A stretch of DNA of 64,000 nt from Gaetbulibacter_A sp043876815 (GCF_043876815.1 NZ_JBAWKA010000001.1:930001-994000), one strand, 5' to 3'; shown: positions 1 to 8,603, counted from the stretch's first letter. The notes: generated by a model not told the origin, from the letters alone. Made by a program: numbers and translations.

Positions 1-290
1 ACTTCGGCTTTTTGTTCTTCGTTCTTTTGTTTTAAATGATCGAAGTCGGCATGTTTTCTTACCAGCTCAGCACTCAATGTTTCCTTTTCCTGACGGATTG
101 CATCACGCTCAAGTGAAAGCTTATCCAATGTGTTCTTTAATTCCTCGTAACTGATCTGTAGCTGGGTAAGACGCTCTTGTAAAGCACTCTGATTGCTTTT
201 ACTTTTTAGTTTGCTTATCGTGAAGCCAACGAAGGCACCGATACCTCCGGATATTAGAATGGCCAGAATAAGAATAATACTGTCGTTCAT
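1..290 (-). CDS. rmuC: DNA recombination protein RmuC, N-terminal part (runs off the window)
   Basis: About 96 residues are visible. An N-terminal membrane segment (residues 4-24, rich in I/L/G) is followed by a long charged coiled coil with many E, K, Q and L residues. This is the layout of RmuC, a membrane-anchored protein with a restriction-endonuclease-like nuclease core thought to limit inversions at short repeats. The nuclease core lies outside the window, so the call rests on the N-terminal architecture alone. The ATG at 290 is supported by a -7 box (310-317) about 20 bases upstream. Another coiled-coil membrane protein is possible. Confidence 0.65.
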   Translation of the reverse strand, partial: MNDSIILILAILISGGIGAFVGFTISKLKSKSNQSALQERLTQLQISYEELKNTLDKLSLERDAIRQEKETLSAELVRKHADFDHLKQKNEEQKAE

Positions 291-309
291 TTAAAATTTG
301 AAGTTTATC

Positions 310-317
310 CAAAGATA
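310..317 (-). promoter_or_regulatory. -7 promoter box for rmuC
   Basis: On the minus strand this reads TATCTTTG, an exact match to the Bacteroidota -7 consensus TAnnTTTG. It lies 20 bases upstream of the rmuC ATG. No clear -33 TTTG is seen. Confidence 0.55.
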
Positions 318-402
318 AAATTTTTAAACGAAGCAGCTTATGAAAATAACGGGCTAATTTTCAACAAATATTAATCCAGAAAAGACGCTAAAGTATAATT
401 GG

Positions 403-888
403 TTATGCTGTTTGCAAATATTTTTTTGAAACAAATTCAAAACTAAAATACATGACAGCAGCATAAAAGAAATCGCCAATCAATGAATTTCTGAAAAAAG
501 GAATAGCCAGGGTGTAACATTCAATAAGACCATCTAAAGTCTTGGGGTAACCAATGAGCCAAACTCCAAAATTGGTAATAATAAAAAAGCTTATACTGGA
601 AAGTAATATACTTGTAAAACTCATTTTTTTAGAGGTCATGCCAATAATACCAACCAACACAAATGCTGCATAAACAAAAATAGAAATAGTGTGGAACCCT
701 AAAAATATATCAGAAATCGCCATGGCTAATAATGGTGCTGCAAACGCTAACTTTTTATTTGAAAAATAAACACCTGAGAATAACGCCATAGCTGTTATGG
801 GTGTAACATTAGGTAAATGAGGAAAAAGGCGGATGATAGCTGCCACCAAAATAAATAAAAGTAAAACGATTTGTTTTTTATTAAGCAT
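403..888 (-). CDS. DUF6580 family membrane protein (ECF-transporter S-component-like)
   Basis: A hydrophobic protein of 161 residues with about five membrane segments. It contains the N-terminal motif RLFPHLPNVTPITAMALFSG, typical of the DUF6580 family, which resembles substrate-binding S components of energy-coupling-factor transporters. An in-frame ATG exists at 918, but the -7 box at 916-923 would place transcription start near 911, so the ATG at 888 (MLNKKQ) is preferred. It is divergent from the cobalamin riboswitch and BtuB-like receptor. A link to cobalamin or cobalt uptake is therefore possible but is inference only. No ECF ATPase gene is in the window. Confidence 0.7.
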   Translation of the reverse strand: MLNKKQIVLLLFILVAAIIRLFPHLPNVTPITAMALFSGVYFSNKKLAFAAPLLAMAISDIFLGFHTISIFVYAAFVLVGIIGMTSKKMSFTSILLSSISFFIITNFGVWLIGYPKTLDGLIECYTLAIPFFRNSLIGDFFYAAVMYFSFEFVSKKYLQTA

Positions 889-915
889 AGCCTTTTCGGT
901 TATTTTTTGATACTT

Positions 916-923
916 CAAAAGTA
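916..923 (-). promoter_or_regulatory. -7 promoter box for the DUF6580 gene
   Basis: Minus-strand TACTTTTG matches TAnnTTTG. Its position over the longer possible start codon (918) argues for translation from 888. Confidence 0.45.
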
Positions 924-973
924 ATATTATTTGATTTAACTATGAAATATAAAATAGATTTTTAATTTTACAG

Positions 974-1190
974 CGAATTTTGGTTTTTTCCGCTTTCCGC
1001 GGAAGAATTAAAAGGGAATCTGGTGAAATTCCGGAACTGTTCCCGCAACTGTAAGTTATAACGCTTCATGTTACACTTCAAAGTCACTGAAGATTTTTCT
1101 TTGGGAAGACCAACATGAAGACGCAAGTCAGGAGACCTGCCATATTCAAAACAATGAAGTTAAACTTTCGGGATAAAAGTTTGCGTATGC
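974..1190 (+). promoter_or_regulatory. Cobalamin (B12) riboswitch
   Basis: The core elements appear in order: an AAAGGGAA segment at 1010-1018, GGTGAAATTCCGG at 1022-1034, TTCCCGCAACTGTAA around 1040-1054, a GTCACTGAAG segment at 1083-1092, GGGAAGAC at 1103-1110, and the B12 box GCAAGTCAGGAGACCTGCC at 1123-1141. A short hairpin follows (arms AAACTTT 1162-1168 and AAAGTTT 1176-1182) and probably belongs to the expression platform. The element ends about 35-40 bases before the ATG of the TonB receptor at 1225, which it should repress when adenosyl- or methylcobalamin is bound. No T-run follows the hairpin, so control of translation initiation is more likely than termination. Confidence 0.95.
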
Positions 1191-1224
1191 TAATCCATGC
1201 GATTCTCGAGCAATTAAAATTAAA

Positions 1225-3093
1225 ATGACCAAAAAAACAAAGATTTTTGGTGCGGTTTTGTTTGGGGTAACCTTACATGGTTTCTCACAACAGATCGACT
1301 CAACCAATGTTCAACAACTTGATGAAGTTGTCATTACCGATTCACGATTTGCTTTAAAACGTGAAAATTCAGGAAAAACTGTTATTAAAATTACCTCTGA
1401 TGACATTCAAAGAAATCAGGGTAAAACCGTCTCCGAGCTCATTAATACCAAAAGCGGTATAGAGATCAATGGTAGTCGTAGTGTCCAAGGTCAAAACCTG
1501 GGCTATTTTGTTCGTGGTGGAAATAACCGGCAGGTATTAATCCTTATAGATGGTATTCAGGTGAATGATCCTTCGTTGGTAAGCAACGATTTTGATCTGC
1601 GCTTATTAGATCTAAATACCATTGAATCCATTGAAATTATTAAGGGGGCTGCTAGTACCCTTTACGGGAATGCTGCAGCAACGGCTGTAATCAATATTAC
1701 TACCAAAAAACCGTCAGAAGAAACCTTATCCGGCAATTTTCTGTCGGTCATAGGAACCAACCAATCTCAAGATGATTCGGGTAATAGCATTAACAGCTTT
1801 AGAAATAATGTGGCGATTAGTGGTACAGCTGATAAATTAAAGTATCTGGCTGGTTTCGGTAACCATTATGCAGGTGGACTCTCGGCTGCCGATGGTCAAA
1901 ATGCGGAGAGTGATCCATTTTCCAGATTCAATACGAATTTAAAATTAGGATATGCTTTCAATAAAGCTTTATCGTTAACCGTATTTGGTAGTTATGATAA
2001 GTTTAAAACGGATATTGATGGTTACCCACCACCAAGTTTTAGCCTGGCCGATACAGACGACAAATACAGCTCGGAACAAGGACGTGTTGCACTTGCACCA
2101 AAATTTGAGTACCAAAATGGGGTGCTGCAGATCAATGCGGCTTTTACAAAAATACACCGGGAAACTATATCCAGTTTTTCAACCATTAATGATGCGAACA
2201 GTTTTGTAGTTGATGTTTTTAATAAATATATAATTGATGACACGTTTTATACGATCGTAGGATTAAACTATGGCGATTATAAGGCAGAATACAATAAAGA
2301 GGAAAACTACACCACAACGGATCCGTATTTGAATTTGGTATACGTTTCGGATTTTGGACTTAACATCAATGCCGGAACACGACTTAACAATCATAGTGCC
2401 TATGGTAGTCACTTGGTTTACAGTGTAAATCCATCTTACAAAATAGATTTAAATAAGGGTTATGCGAAGGTTTTCGGGTCTTACGCAACCTCATTCATTG
2501 CTCCTAACTTATCACAGCTTTATGGCTTTTTTGGACCTAACCCAGATCTTCAGCCTGAGGAAAATATCACTTTGGAAGGCGGTTTAGAATATAACTCCAA
2601 ACAAGGATTAAAGATGAGCGGGTTATTCTTCAATAGAAATGAAAAAAACACCATTATTTATACGTCACAATATGAAAATGCCTCCGGTGAAGCTACTGTC
2701 CAAGGTTTAGAATTTGAGTTTGAAGTTGATATCATTAAAGACCTAAGTATTAACGCTAACTATACATTTACGGAAGTGAAAGATGCCGTGCGATTAAGAG
2801 TACCAAAGCATAAAGCAAATCTGAATTTAGGATATGACTTTTCAAAAAACACCTATGCTTCTGCAAGCTTTCAATACGTTGGATCCAGATCAGATCTTGA
2901 TTTTTCAACCTTTCAGAATATCGACCTGAAGTCGTTCACTTTATTCGATGTGTACTTCAGCCATAGGTTTTTAAACAATAAATTAAAGGCTTTCGTATCG
3001 GTTACCAATCTATTAAATGAAGATTATATCGAAATTTTAGGGTTTACAACCAGAGGAAGAAATTTTAATTTAGGACTTAATATTTATCTGTAA
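1225..3093 (+). CDS. btuB: BtuB-like TonB-dependent cobalamin receptor
   Basis: A 622-residue outer-membrane receptor. Residues 1-21 form a signal peptide ending in GFSQ. A TonB-box-like segment (LDEVVITDSRF) follows at about residues 32-42, then a plug domain with the IDGIQVNDP and IESIEIIKGAASTLYGNAA motifs, then a 22-strand type barrel ending at the outer-membrane terminus. It binds its substrate outside the cell and imports it using TonB energy. The B12 riboswitch directly upstream identifies the substrate as a corrinoid with good confidence. No BtuFCD genes lie next to it here. A convergent terminator follows. Confidence 0.92.
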   Translation: MTKKTKIFGAVLFGVTLHGFSQQIDSTNVQQLDEVVITDSRFALKRENSGKTVIKITSDDIQRNQGKTVSELINTKSGIEINGSRSVQGQNLGYFVRGGNNRQVLILIDGIQVNDPSLVSNDFDLRLLDLNTIESIEIIKGAASTLYGNAAATAVINITTKKPSEETLSGNFLSVIGTNQSQDDSGNSINSFRNNVAISGTADKLKYLAGFGNHYAGGLSAADGQNAESDPFSRFNTNLKLGYAFNKALSLTVFGSYDKFKTDIDGYPPPSFSLADTDDKYSSEQGRVALAPKFEYQNGVLQINAAFTKIHRETISSFSTINDANSFVVDVFNKYIIDDTFYTIVGLNYGDYKAEYNKEENYTTTDPYLNLVYVSDFGLNINAGTRLNNHSAYGSHLVYSVNPSYKIDLNKGYAKVFGSYATSFIAPNLSQLYGFFGPNPDLQPEENITLEGGLEYNSKQGLKMSGLFFNRNEKNTIIYTSQYENASGEATVQGLEFEFEVDIIKDLSINANYTFTEVKDAVRLRVPKHKANLNLGYDFSKNTYASASFQYVGSRSDLDFSTFQNIDLKSFTLFDVYFSHRFLNNKLKAFVSVTNLLNEDYIEILGFTTRGRNFNLGLNIYL

Positions 3094-3108
3094 TAATATA
3101 ATCCAATT

Positions 3109-3140
3109 AAAAAAGGCGCTAATTACTAGTGCCTTTTTTT
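3109..3140. terminator. Bidirectional intrinsic terminator between btuB and the S41 peptidase
   Basis: AAAAGGCGCT and AGTGCCTTTT arms (one G-T pair) are flanked by A- and T-runs, between two convergent genes. Confidence 0.85.
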
Positions 3141-3145
3141 AAGTT

Positions 3146-4612
3146 TTATTGATATTGTTTCAGAAACTCTGGACTGATATACATTTCATTTTGAAATTTA
3201 TCAGGAACAACTTCCATAGATTCTGCTTCTGTGCCCAGCTTACTGGGAGCTCCTTTAGTGACATAACCCCGAATATCGTCAAGAGCTGTTTTCAAAACAA
3301 TTTCATTTATATCTCCAAAAGGCAAAATAGTATCCCAATACTGAAATTCTTTAATTTCAATATCTGGATTAAAGCCCATTGTATAATCGCTTTGTCCATT
3401 CTTATTAAAAATTGTAAATACTATGGGTTGCATAGCGTTTAAATGCGATGAATTAGCAGTATTTCTGTCGAGATAATCTGAACCCGGTGAATCATAAAGG
3501 GTGATAGAACCCACATTTTTACCGAATGTTGTTGTACCAATAAGTTTCACCGGCATATAAGCTTTAAGTCCATTAATTACCATCTCACTTGCCGAGGCAG
3601 TGCCGCCGGAGGTTAATATATAAAGCTGATTCAAAGTCGTTAAACGGTTGATTGTCTCAGTTCCGGTTTTATTAAAGTTAGAATCATACACGTTTAAGGT
3701 ATTACTTAAATAATAGGCACCATCTTCGTTTGTATGCTTGGTGTTGAATTTAAGTGCTGCAAATACCCCTTCACCGGCACTGGCATTGACCATGCTGGCT
3801 AAATACGCCGATGTTTCTACCGATCCTCCACCATTTAACCTTAGATCAAGAATCAATTCATCAATACCTGCATTTTTAAAGGTTGCGAAGGCAGCATTCA
3901 ATTCATCATTATATGCTGTTCTAAACCCATTATAAACTAAATAGCCTACTTTTTTTCCTTCAATATTATCAAAAACCTTGGCCAAATAAATTGGGTTATC
4001 AAATATCAGGCGTTTGGTGATGGTTTTATCACCCGCGGCGCTTAATTGGCCATCACTTGCTGTTACAAATGAAAAGGTTACTGTACTATTGTTTAAATTA
4101 TTAATGGTGTTAATAAAATTATTAGTAGTTAATACGGTGCCATCAATAGCATTGATAATATCTCCACGGAGAAATCCTGCGTCTCCAGCCGGTGAATCCG
4201 GTGTGACGTAATTCAAATATAGTATAACATCACCATTATTATTTATTTGTACGGCTTGATAACGAATACCGAAGGATTCCGATATTCCCTGAAATGATTG
4301 CTCTTGTTCCACGTAATTTTCTACAAACCACGAAAATCGATCTAAAGTGCCATATTGGTATAGCAGACTTTCAAATAATGAATTTGGATCACTAAATTGA
4401 TCTAAAAAGGCCCGGTACTGATTAGGGTCATCATCTTTTGAGTCATCCAGTTCTGGAACATTAGGCTGCCAGTAATACCAGGAATTCATACCTTGCCAGA
4501 CAAAATCGTTTAGGGAATTGATCTCGATTAGAGAATCATCGTTATCTTTAAAACAGCCTACGGCTAAAAACGACACGAATGCTATTAGAATTAGGGCTTT
4601 AAATTGTTTCAT
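3146..4612 (-). CDS. Secreted S41 family (C-terminal processing) peptidase, lipoprotein
   Basis: 488 residues. A lipoprotein signal with lipobox AVGC puts the acylated cysteine at residue 20. An N-terminal helical region is followed by a PDZ-like domain (about 110-195, containing SPAGDAGFLRGDIINAIDG) and the S41 catalytic domain. The catalytic serine is S340 in GGTASASE and the general-base lysine is K365 in TTFGKNVG, the 25-residue spacing found in tail-specific proteases. It is expected to act on envelope proteins on the periplasmic or outer face. It is convergent with btuB across a shared terminator and divergent from the ECF sigma operon. The specific substrate is unknown. Confidence 0.9.
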   Translation of the reverse strand: MKQFKALILIAFVSFLAVGCFKDNDDSLIEINSLNDFVWQGMNSWYYWQPNVPELDDSKDDDPNQYRAFLDQFSDPNSLFESLLYQYGTLDRFSWFVENYVEQEQSFQGISESFGIRYQAVQINNNGDVILYLNYVTPDSPAGDAGFLRGDIINAIDGTVLTTNNFINTINNLNNSTVTFSFVTASDGQLSAAGDKTITKRLIFDNPIYLAKVFDNIEGKKVGYLVYNGFRTAYNDELNAAFATFKNAGIDELILDLRLNGGGSVETSAYLASMVNASAGEGVFAALKFNTKHTNEDGAYYLSNTLNVYDSNFNKTGTETINRLTTLNQLYILTSGGTASASEMVINGLKAYMPVKLIGTTTFGKNVGSITLYDSPGSDYLDRNTANSSHLNAMQPIVFTIFNKNGQSDYTMGFNPDIEIKEFQYWDTILPFGDINEIVLKTALDDIRGYVTKGAPSKLGTEAESMEVVPDKFQNEMYISPEFLKQYQ

Positions 4613-4715
4613 TATATATTATTAGGGATATTTACCAGAGCTAAAAATACTTACAAAATATCATTTTAAAAAATATTTGTAACAATTTTGATATTTAATC
4701 GTCGTGATATTAAAC

Positions 4716-4732
4716 GGCCTTATTAAGGCTTT
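4716..4732 (+). promoter_or_regulatory. Small terminator-like hairpin in the sigma-factor leader
   Basis: GCCTT-ATT-AAGGC (4716-4728) is followed directly by TTTTTG, about 20 bases before the sigma-factor ATG. It could attenuate transcription, but the stem is only five pairs and the role is unproven. Confidence 0.3.
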
Positions 4733-4753
4733 TTGAACAAACCAAACCAAGCA

Positions 4754-5263
4754 ATGACTCAAACAGAGTTTTTAAATATTGTAATGCCTTTCAAGGATAA
4801 AGTATTTCGATTAGCAAAGCGCTTATTGATCTCAACCGAAGAAGCTGAAGATGCAACGCAGGAAATACTCTTGAAATTGTGGAATAATAAAACGAAAATG
4901 CAGGATTACAAAAATGTTGAAGCATTTTCGATGACGATGACGAAAAACTTTTGTTATGATAAGTTGAAGTCGAAACAGGCTCAAAACCTGAAACTGGTTC
5001 ACAGTAATTATGAAGACAACAATACCTCGTTACAAAAGCAAATTGAGTTAGAGGATAGTATAAACTGGGTAGCACGCATAATAGAAGATCTGCCCGAACA
5101 ACAGCGCATGATTATTCAACTACGTGACATAGAAGAATATGATTACGATGAGATTGCAAAAATGCTGGACATGAATAATACAGCGGTACGTGTAAACTTA
5201 TCAAGAGCGCGAAAAACAATTAGAGAAAAATTAACTAATACGCATAATTATGGTATTAAATAA
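4754..5263 (+). CDS. ECF-type RNA polymerase sigma factor
   Basis: 169 residues with region 2 (LAKRLLISTEEAEDATQEILLKLW) and region 4 (LPEQQRMIIQLRDIEEYDYDEIAKML, then NNTAVRVNLSRARKTIREKL). An upstream in-frame TTG exists at 4733, but the ATG at 4754 (MTQTEFLN) is the natural start. It directs RNA polymerase to an alternative promoter set, presumably including this operon. The next gene starts inside it (14-base overlap), so the two are probably translationally coupled. The operon content (a small membrane protein and two DUF4252 proteins) is a recurrent Flavobacteriaceae arrangement. Confidence 0.92.
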   Translation: MTQTEFLNIVMPFKDKVFRLAKRLLISTEEAEDATQEILLKLWNNKTKMQDYKNVEAFSMTMTKNFCYDKLKSKQAQNLKLVHSNYEDNNTSLQKQIELEDSINWVARIIEDLPEQQRMIIQLRDIEEYDYDEIAKMLDMNNTAVRVNLSRARKTIREKLTNTHNYGIK

Positions 5264-5723
5264 TATAGAAAAGTTACTCGAAAAATACGAGAACGGTGAG
5301 ACATCTCTCAAAGAAGAGCAAGTATTAAAAAACTATTTTCAAAGTGATACAGTTGCACCGCATTTGGAAATGTACAAACCGATGTTCGACTATTTTTTAG
5401 TAAGCAAGAAAGAGCAGTTCACTAAAGACGTTCCATTAAAAACTACTAAATCATATTTGTACCAGTGGATTTCTGTCGCAGCCGTGGTCGTTCTTTTACT
5501 CGGGGTTTATTTCAACACCTCAGGAAATCGCCAGGAATTAGGCACCTATGAAGATCCGCAGTTAGCCTTCAATGCATTTTCGAAGTCCATGAGCATGGTA
5601 TCGAAGAATTTTAATAAAGGGGCTTCAACAGTAGGATACCTCGAAGAGGTTAACAAAGGGACCGAAACACTTGGGTATTTAAATGAGCTTGAAAAATCCA
5701 CCCAGATTATCTTTAAAAAGTAA
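5250..5723 (+). CDS. Small single-pass membrane protein, putative anti-sigma partner
   Basis: 157 residues. A charged cytosolic N-terminus (about 1-68) is followed by one membrane helix (about 70-88, WISVAAVVVLLLGVYF) and a short outer segment. This matches the topology of anti-sigma factors, and its start overlaps the sigma gene by 14 bases. I see no zinc-binding HxxxCxxC motif, so the family is not the classical ZAS type. The role as sigma regulator is inferred from topology and coupling only. Confidence 0.6.
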   Translation: MVLNNIEKLLEKYENGETSLKEEQVLKNYFQSDTVAPHLEMYKPMFDYFLVSKKEQFTKDVPLKTTKSYLYQWISVAAVVVLLLGVYFNTSGNRQELGTYEDPQLAFNAFSKSMSMVSKNFNKGASTVGYLEEVNKGTETLGYLNELEKSTQIIFKK

Positions 5724-5739
5724 TAAATCAATCAAAAAA

Positions 5740-6333
5740 ATGAAATCGTACAACAACTTAAAAACAAGAACAATGAAAAATAGATTAATAGTATTTGTAA
5801 TGGCCATCATGTTAATGCCTTTAACGGGAATAGCTCAAAGTGACATTTTTGATAAATACAACGATAACCCAGATGTTACCTTTGTATCCATTAAACCAAA
5901 AATGTTCCAAATGATAGCCAAAATGGGTATCGATGTTGATGATCCTGAAGCTAAAGCTTACATGGATATGGTAAAGAGTATTACCAGTTTTAAAACGATT
6001 GTAACCGATAACAAATCAATTTCAGCTGATATCTCTAAATGGGTAAAAGGTCGTGCAAGCTCTTTAGAAGAACTTATGGAAGTTAAAGACGAGGGCACTG
6101 AAGTTAAATTTTATGTTAAAGAAGGAAGAGATTCTGATCACGTAAAAGAACTATTGATCTTTGTTAATGGTATTGACAAAGTAATGGATGACAAAATAGA
6201 GATTAACGGTAAAGAACGTAAAATTGAAACCGTAGTGGTATCGCTTACCGGAGACATCGATCTTAATGAAATCTCAAAATTAACGAACCAGATGAATATT
6301 CCAGGTGGCGAAAAATTAAATAAAAAGAGCTAA
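5740..6333 (+). CDS. DUF4252 domain-containing secreted protein
   Basis: 197 residues from the ATG at 5740. An alternative ATG at 5773 (MKNRLIVFVMAIM) gives a tighter signal peptide and may be the true start. The signal peptide ends at GIAQ, followed by a DUF4252 domain with the features VKSITSFKTI, a lysine/serine-rich middle and a C-terminal segment LTGDIDLNEISKLTNQM. The function is unknown; the protein is exported. It is co-transcribed with the sigma factor and paralogous to the next gene, with which it shares the VVLFGSS/VVSLTG-like core and the LMH/LTNQM ending. Confidence 0.75.
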   Translation: MKSYNNLKTRTMKNRLIVFVMAIMLMPLTGIAQSDIFDKYNDNPDVTFVSIKPKMFQMIAKMGIDVDDPEAKAYMDMVKSITSFKTIVTDNKSISADISKWVKGRASSLEELMEVKDEGTEVKFYVKEGRDSDHVKELLIFVNGIDKVMDDKIEINGKERKIETVVVSLTGDIDLNEISKLTNQMNIPGGEKLNKKS

Positions 6334-6378
6334 ATATTAAATTTTCATCAATCAAAATATAAATCCATCAACTAAAAA

Positions 6379-6438
6379 ATGAACAGTTTCAATTTGCTAA
6401 TAAACCATAAACAAGTCTTATTAGCAAATTGTTTCTGA
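6379..6438 (+). other. Intergenic hairpin with a 19-codon open frame between the two DUF4252 genes
   Basis: A perfect 14-bp inverted repeat (6390-6403 and 6418-6431, arm CAATTTGCTAATAA) with a 14-base loop. An ATG at 6379 opens a 19-codon frame that spans both arms and stops at 6438, 18 bases before the next gene. The hairpin lacks a T-run, so RNA processing or differential stability within the operon is more likely than termination. Whether the short frame is translated is unknown. Confidence 0.4.
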
Positions 6439-6455
6439 TTAAAATCCAATCAAAC

Positions 6456-6998
6456 ATGAGTTCAATTCGCAATACATTTATTATCCTGTTCATCTTCAGT
6501 TTAACTTTAGTTAGCTGTAGTTCAGGCGCTAGTTTACAAACCTATTTTGTAGACAAACAGGAAACAAAAAATTTTATCTCTCAGGATATTCCACTGTCCA
6601 TGATCAAGGTCGATCAATCTAATTTTAATGAAGAACAAAAAGAGGCCTACAACTCTGTAAGTCGCTTAAACTTTTTGGGCTATAAGGCAGATGAATCAAA
6701 TATGGATAGTTATCATGCTGAAGTGGAAACGGTTAAAGCTATTTTAGATCAGTCCAAATACAAGGACCTTGTGGAGTTTAACGATAAAGGGACTAAAGTG
6801 GTCGTGAAATATATTGGCTCTGATGAAGACGCCGATGAGGTTGTGTTATTTGGAAGTTCGAAAGCCATGGGTTTTGCTGTTGTTCGTTTACTTGGAAATG
6901 ACATGAATCCAGATAAAATGGTGACGCTAATGCATGCCATGCAAAACTCAGATATGGACGGCAGTCAGATTAAAGACATAATGAATTTCTTTAACTAG
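6456..6998 (+). CDS. DUF4252 domain-containing lipoprotein
   Basis: 180 residues starting at MSSIRNTF. The lipobox LVSC puts the lipidated cysteine near residue 21. The mature part is a DUF4252 domain. Upstream in-frame TTG codons exist, but the ATG with its standard lipoprotein signal is clearly the start. It is the last gene of the sigma operon and a paralogue of the preceding protein, this one membrane-anchored where the other is soluble. The pair may work together in the envelope; the function is unknown. Confidence 0.75.
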   Translation: MSSIRNTFIILFIFSLTLVSCSSGASLQTYFVDKQETKNFISQDIPLSMIKVDQSNFNEEQKEAYNSVSRLNFLGYKADESNMDSYHAEVETVKAILDQSKYKDLVEFNDKGTKVVVKYIGSDEDADEVVLFGSSKAMGFAVVRLLGNDMNPDKMVTLMHAMQNSDMDGSQIKDIMNFFN

Positions 6999-7021
6999 GA
7001 ATTGAAGTAATTATAAATAGC

Positions 7022-7056
7022 AAAAAAAGAGCACCTGTTTTAGGTGCTTTTTTTTT
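7022..7056. terminator. Terminator between the sigma operon and the purB transcript
   Basis: GCACCT/AGGTGC stem (7031-7036 and 7042-7047) with an A-run before and nine T after. It serves both convergent transcripts, and the 65-residue minus-strand gene ends inside it. Confidence 0.85.
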
Positions 7057-7237
7057 GATTCTCTTTTTTGTGAGAGGATTCGTTCTTATTGAAAAACACC
7101 TGGATCACTATGGTTATGAAAACAACTGAAATGCAGGTGAGAACTATAAAATTATTAAGTATACCTAGAATACCAGTAACAAATATACCGGTTGCAAGGA
7201 AACCACAGAGCCCTAATGTAAATTTATTACTCAGCAT
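7040..7237 (-). CDS. Small two-helix membrane protein, unknown
   Basis: 65 residues with two hydrophobic helices (about 5-27 and 29-50) and a basic, asparagine/lysine-rich tail. It starts two bases after the purB stop, so it would be co-transcribed with purB. It matches no family I recognise. The tight spacing and clean membrane pattern support a real gene, but short length keeps confidence moderate. Confidence 0.5.
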   Translation of the reverse strand: MLSNKFTLGLCGFLATGIFVTGILGILNNFIVLTCISVVFITIVIQVFFNKNESSHKKENQKKST

Positions 7238-7239
7238 AC

Positions 7240-8583
7240 TTAAATTCCAGTATAATTGCTCGGGGTAATGTTTTTTAATTCAGTTTTTAAATCCTCAGAA
7301 ACATCAAGCGTGTCGATAAAATTCGAAATAGAGACCTGATTAATTTTTTCGTTGGTTCGCGTTAAACCTTTAAGCGCTTCATATGGATTTGGATATCCTT
7401 CACGTCGTAATATGGTTTGAATGGCTTCGGCAACAACCGCCCAATTATTCTCCAGATCTTGCGCAAACTTATCTTCATTTAAAAGTAATTTATTCAATCC
7501 TTTTAAGGTAGATTTAAATGCGATTAAAGTATGCCCAAAAGGAACTCCTATATTTCTTAATACGGTGCTATCTGTTAGATCACGTTGTAAACGGGATATC
7601 GGTAATTTGGCTGATAGGTGCTCAAATAAGGCATTTGCAATACCCAAATTTCCTTCACTATTTTCAAAATCGATGGGGTTTACTTTATGAGGCATTGCGC
7701 TACTTCCAACTTCTCCTTTTTTAATTTTTTGTTTGAAGTAATCCATCGAAACGTAAGTCCAGATGTCTCGGTCCAGATCTATCAAAATTGTATTGATCCG
7801 TTTCATGGCGTCAAATAAGGCGGCCATATGATCGTAATGCTCAATCTGTGTAGTAGGGAACGAATGGTGTAGCCCCAGTGATTTTTCCACGAAAGCCTTT
7901 CCAAAGGTTTTCCAGTCCATACCGGGAAAAGCCACATGGTGCGCATTGTAATTTCCGGTAGCACCACCAAATTTTGCCGCATTTGGTACGGCTTTCAATT
8001 GTTGCAACTGGGCTTCTAGGCGCACCACAAATACATTTAATTCTTTACCTAAGCGGGTAGGTGAGGCCGGTTGACCATGAGTTCGGGCCAACATAGGAAT
8101 TTCTGACCAATCCTCAACTAATTGTTTTAATCTATCTAAAAGAATTTGAAATTCAGGTAAATATACTTTTTCAATGGCCTCTTTAAGGCTTAACGGAATA
8201 GCCGTATTGTTAATGTCCTGTGAGGTTAAACCGAAGTGAATAAATTCTTTAAAATCATTGAGGTTCAATGCATCAAATTTTTCTTTAATAAAATATTCAA
8301 CGGCTTTAACGTCATGATTGGTAATTTTTTCAATCGATTTGATTTTTTCAGCATCCTCAGAAGAAAAATTTTGATAGATTTCTCTAAGGGGACCAAAACT
8401 ACTTTTATCAATCCCTTGAAGTTGTGGCAGTGGGATTTTACATAAAGCGATAAAATATTCGATCTCAACCAATACTCGGTATTTAATCAGGGCTTCTTCC
8501 GAGAAAAATCCTGCTAATTCGCTCACTTTTGAGCGATATCTTCCATCGATTGGCGAAATAGCATTTAATGCTGACAGTGACAT
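7240..8583 (-). CDS. purB: Adenylosuccinate lyase
   Basis: 447 residues of the fumarase/aspartase superfamily. Conserved blocks are TSQDINNTA (120-128), the catalytic-His segment ARTHGQPASPTRLGKE (166-181), and the mobile signature loop GSSAMPHKVNP (293-303) carrying the catalytic serine. The enzyme acts twice in purine synthesis: it splits SAICAR to AICAR and adenylosuccinate to AMP, releasing fumarate. Length matches the family. A perfect -7 box lies 21 bases upstream of the start, and a small membrane protein follows in the same transcript. Confidence 0.97.
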   Translation of the reverse strand: MSLSALNAISPIDGRYRSKVSELAGFFSEEALIKYRVLVEIEYFIALCKIPLPQLQGIDKSSFGPLREIYQNFSSEDAEKIKSIEKITNHDVKAVEYFIKEKFDALNLNDFKEFIHFGLTSQDINNTAIPLSLKEAIEKVYLPEFQILLDRLKQLVEDWSEIPMLARTHGQPASPTRLGKELNVFVVRLEAQLQQLKAVPNAAKFGGATGNYNAHHVAFPGMDWKTFGKAFVEKSLGLHHSFPTTQIEHYDHMAALFDAMKRINTILIDLDRDIWTYVSMDYFKQKIKKGEVGSSAMPHKVNPIDFENSEGNLGIANALFEHLSAKLPISRLQRDLTDSTVLRNIGVPFGHTLIAFKSTLKGLNKLLLNEDKFAQDLENNWAVVAEAIQTILRREGYPNPYEALKGLTRTNEKINQVSISNFIDTLDVSEDLKTELKNITPSNYTGI

Positions 8584-8603
8584 GCTTTTAAATTTTGAAA
8601 AGG

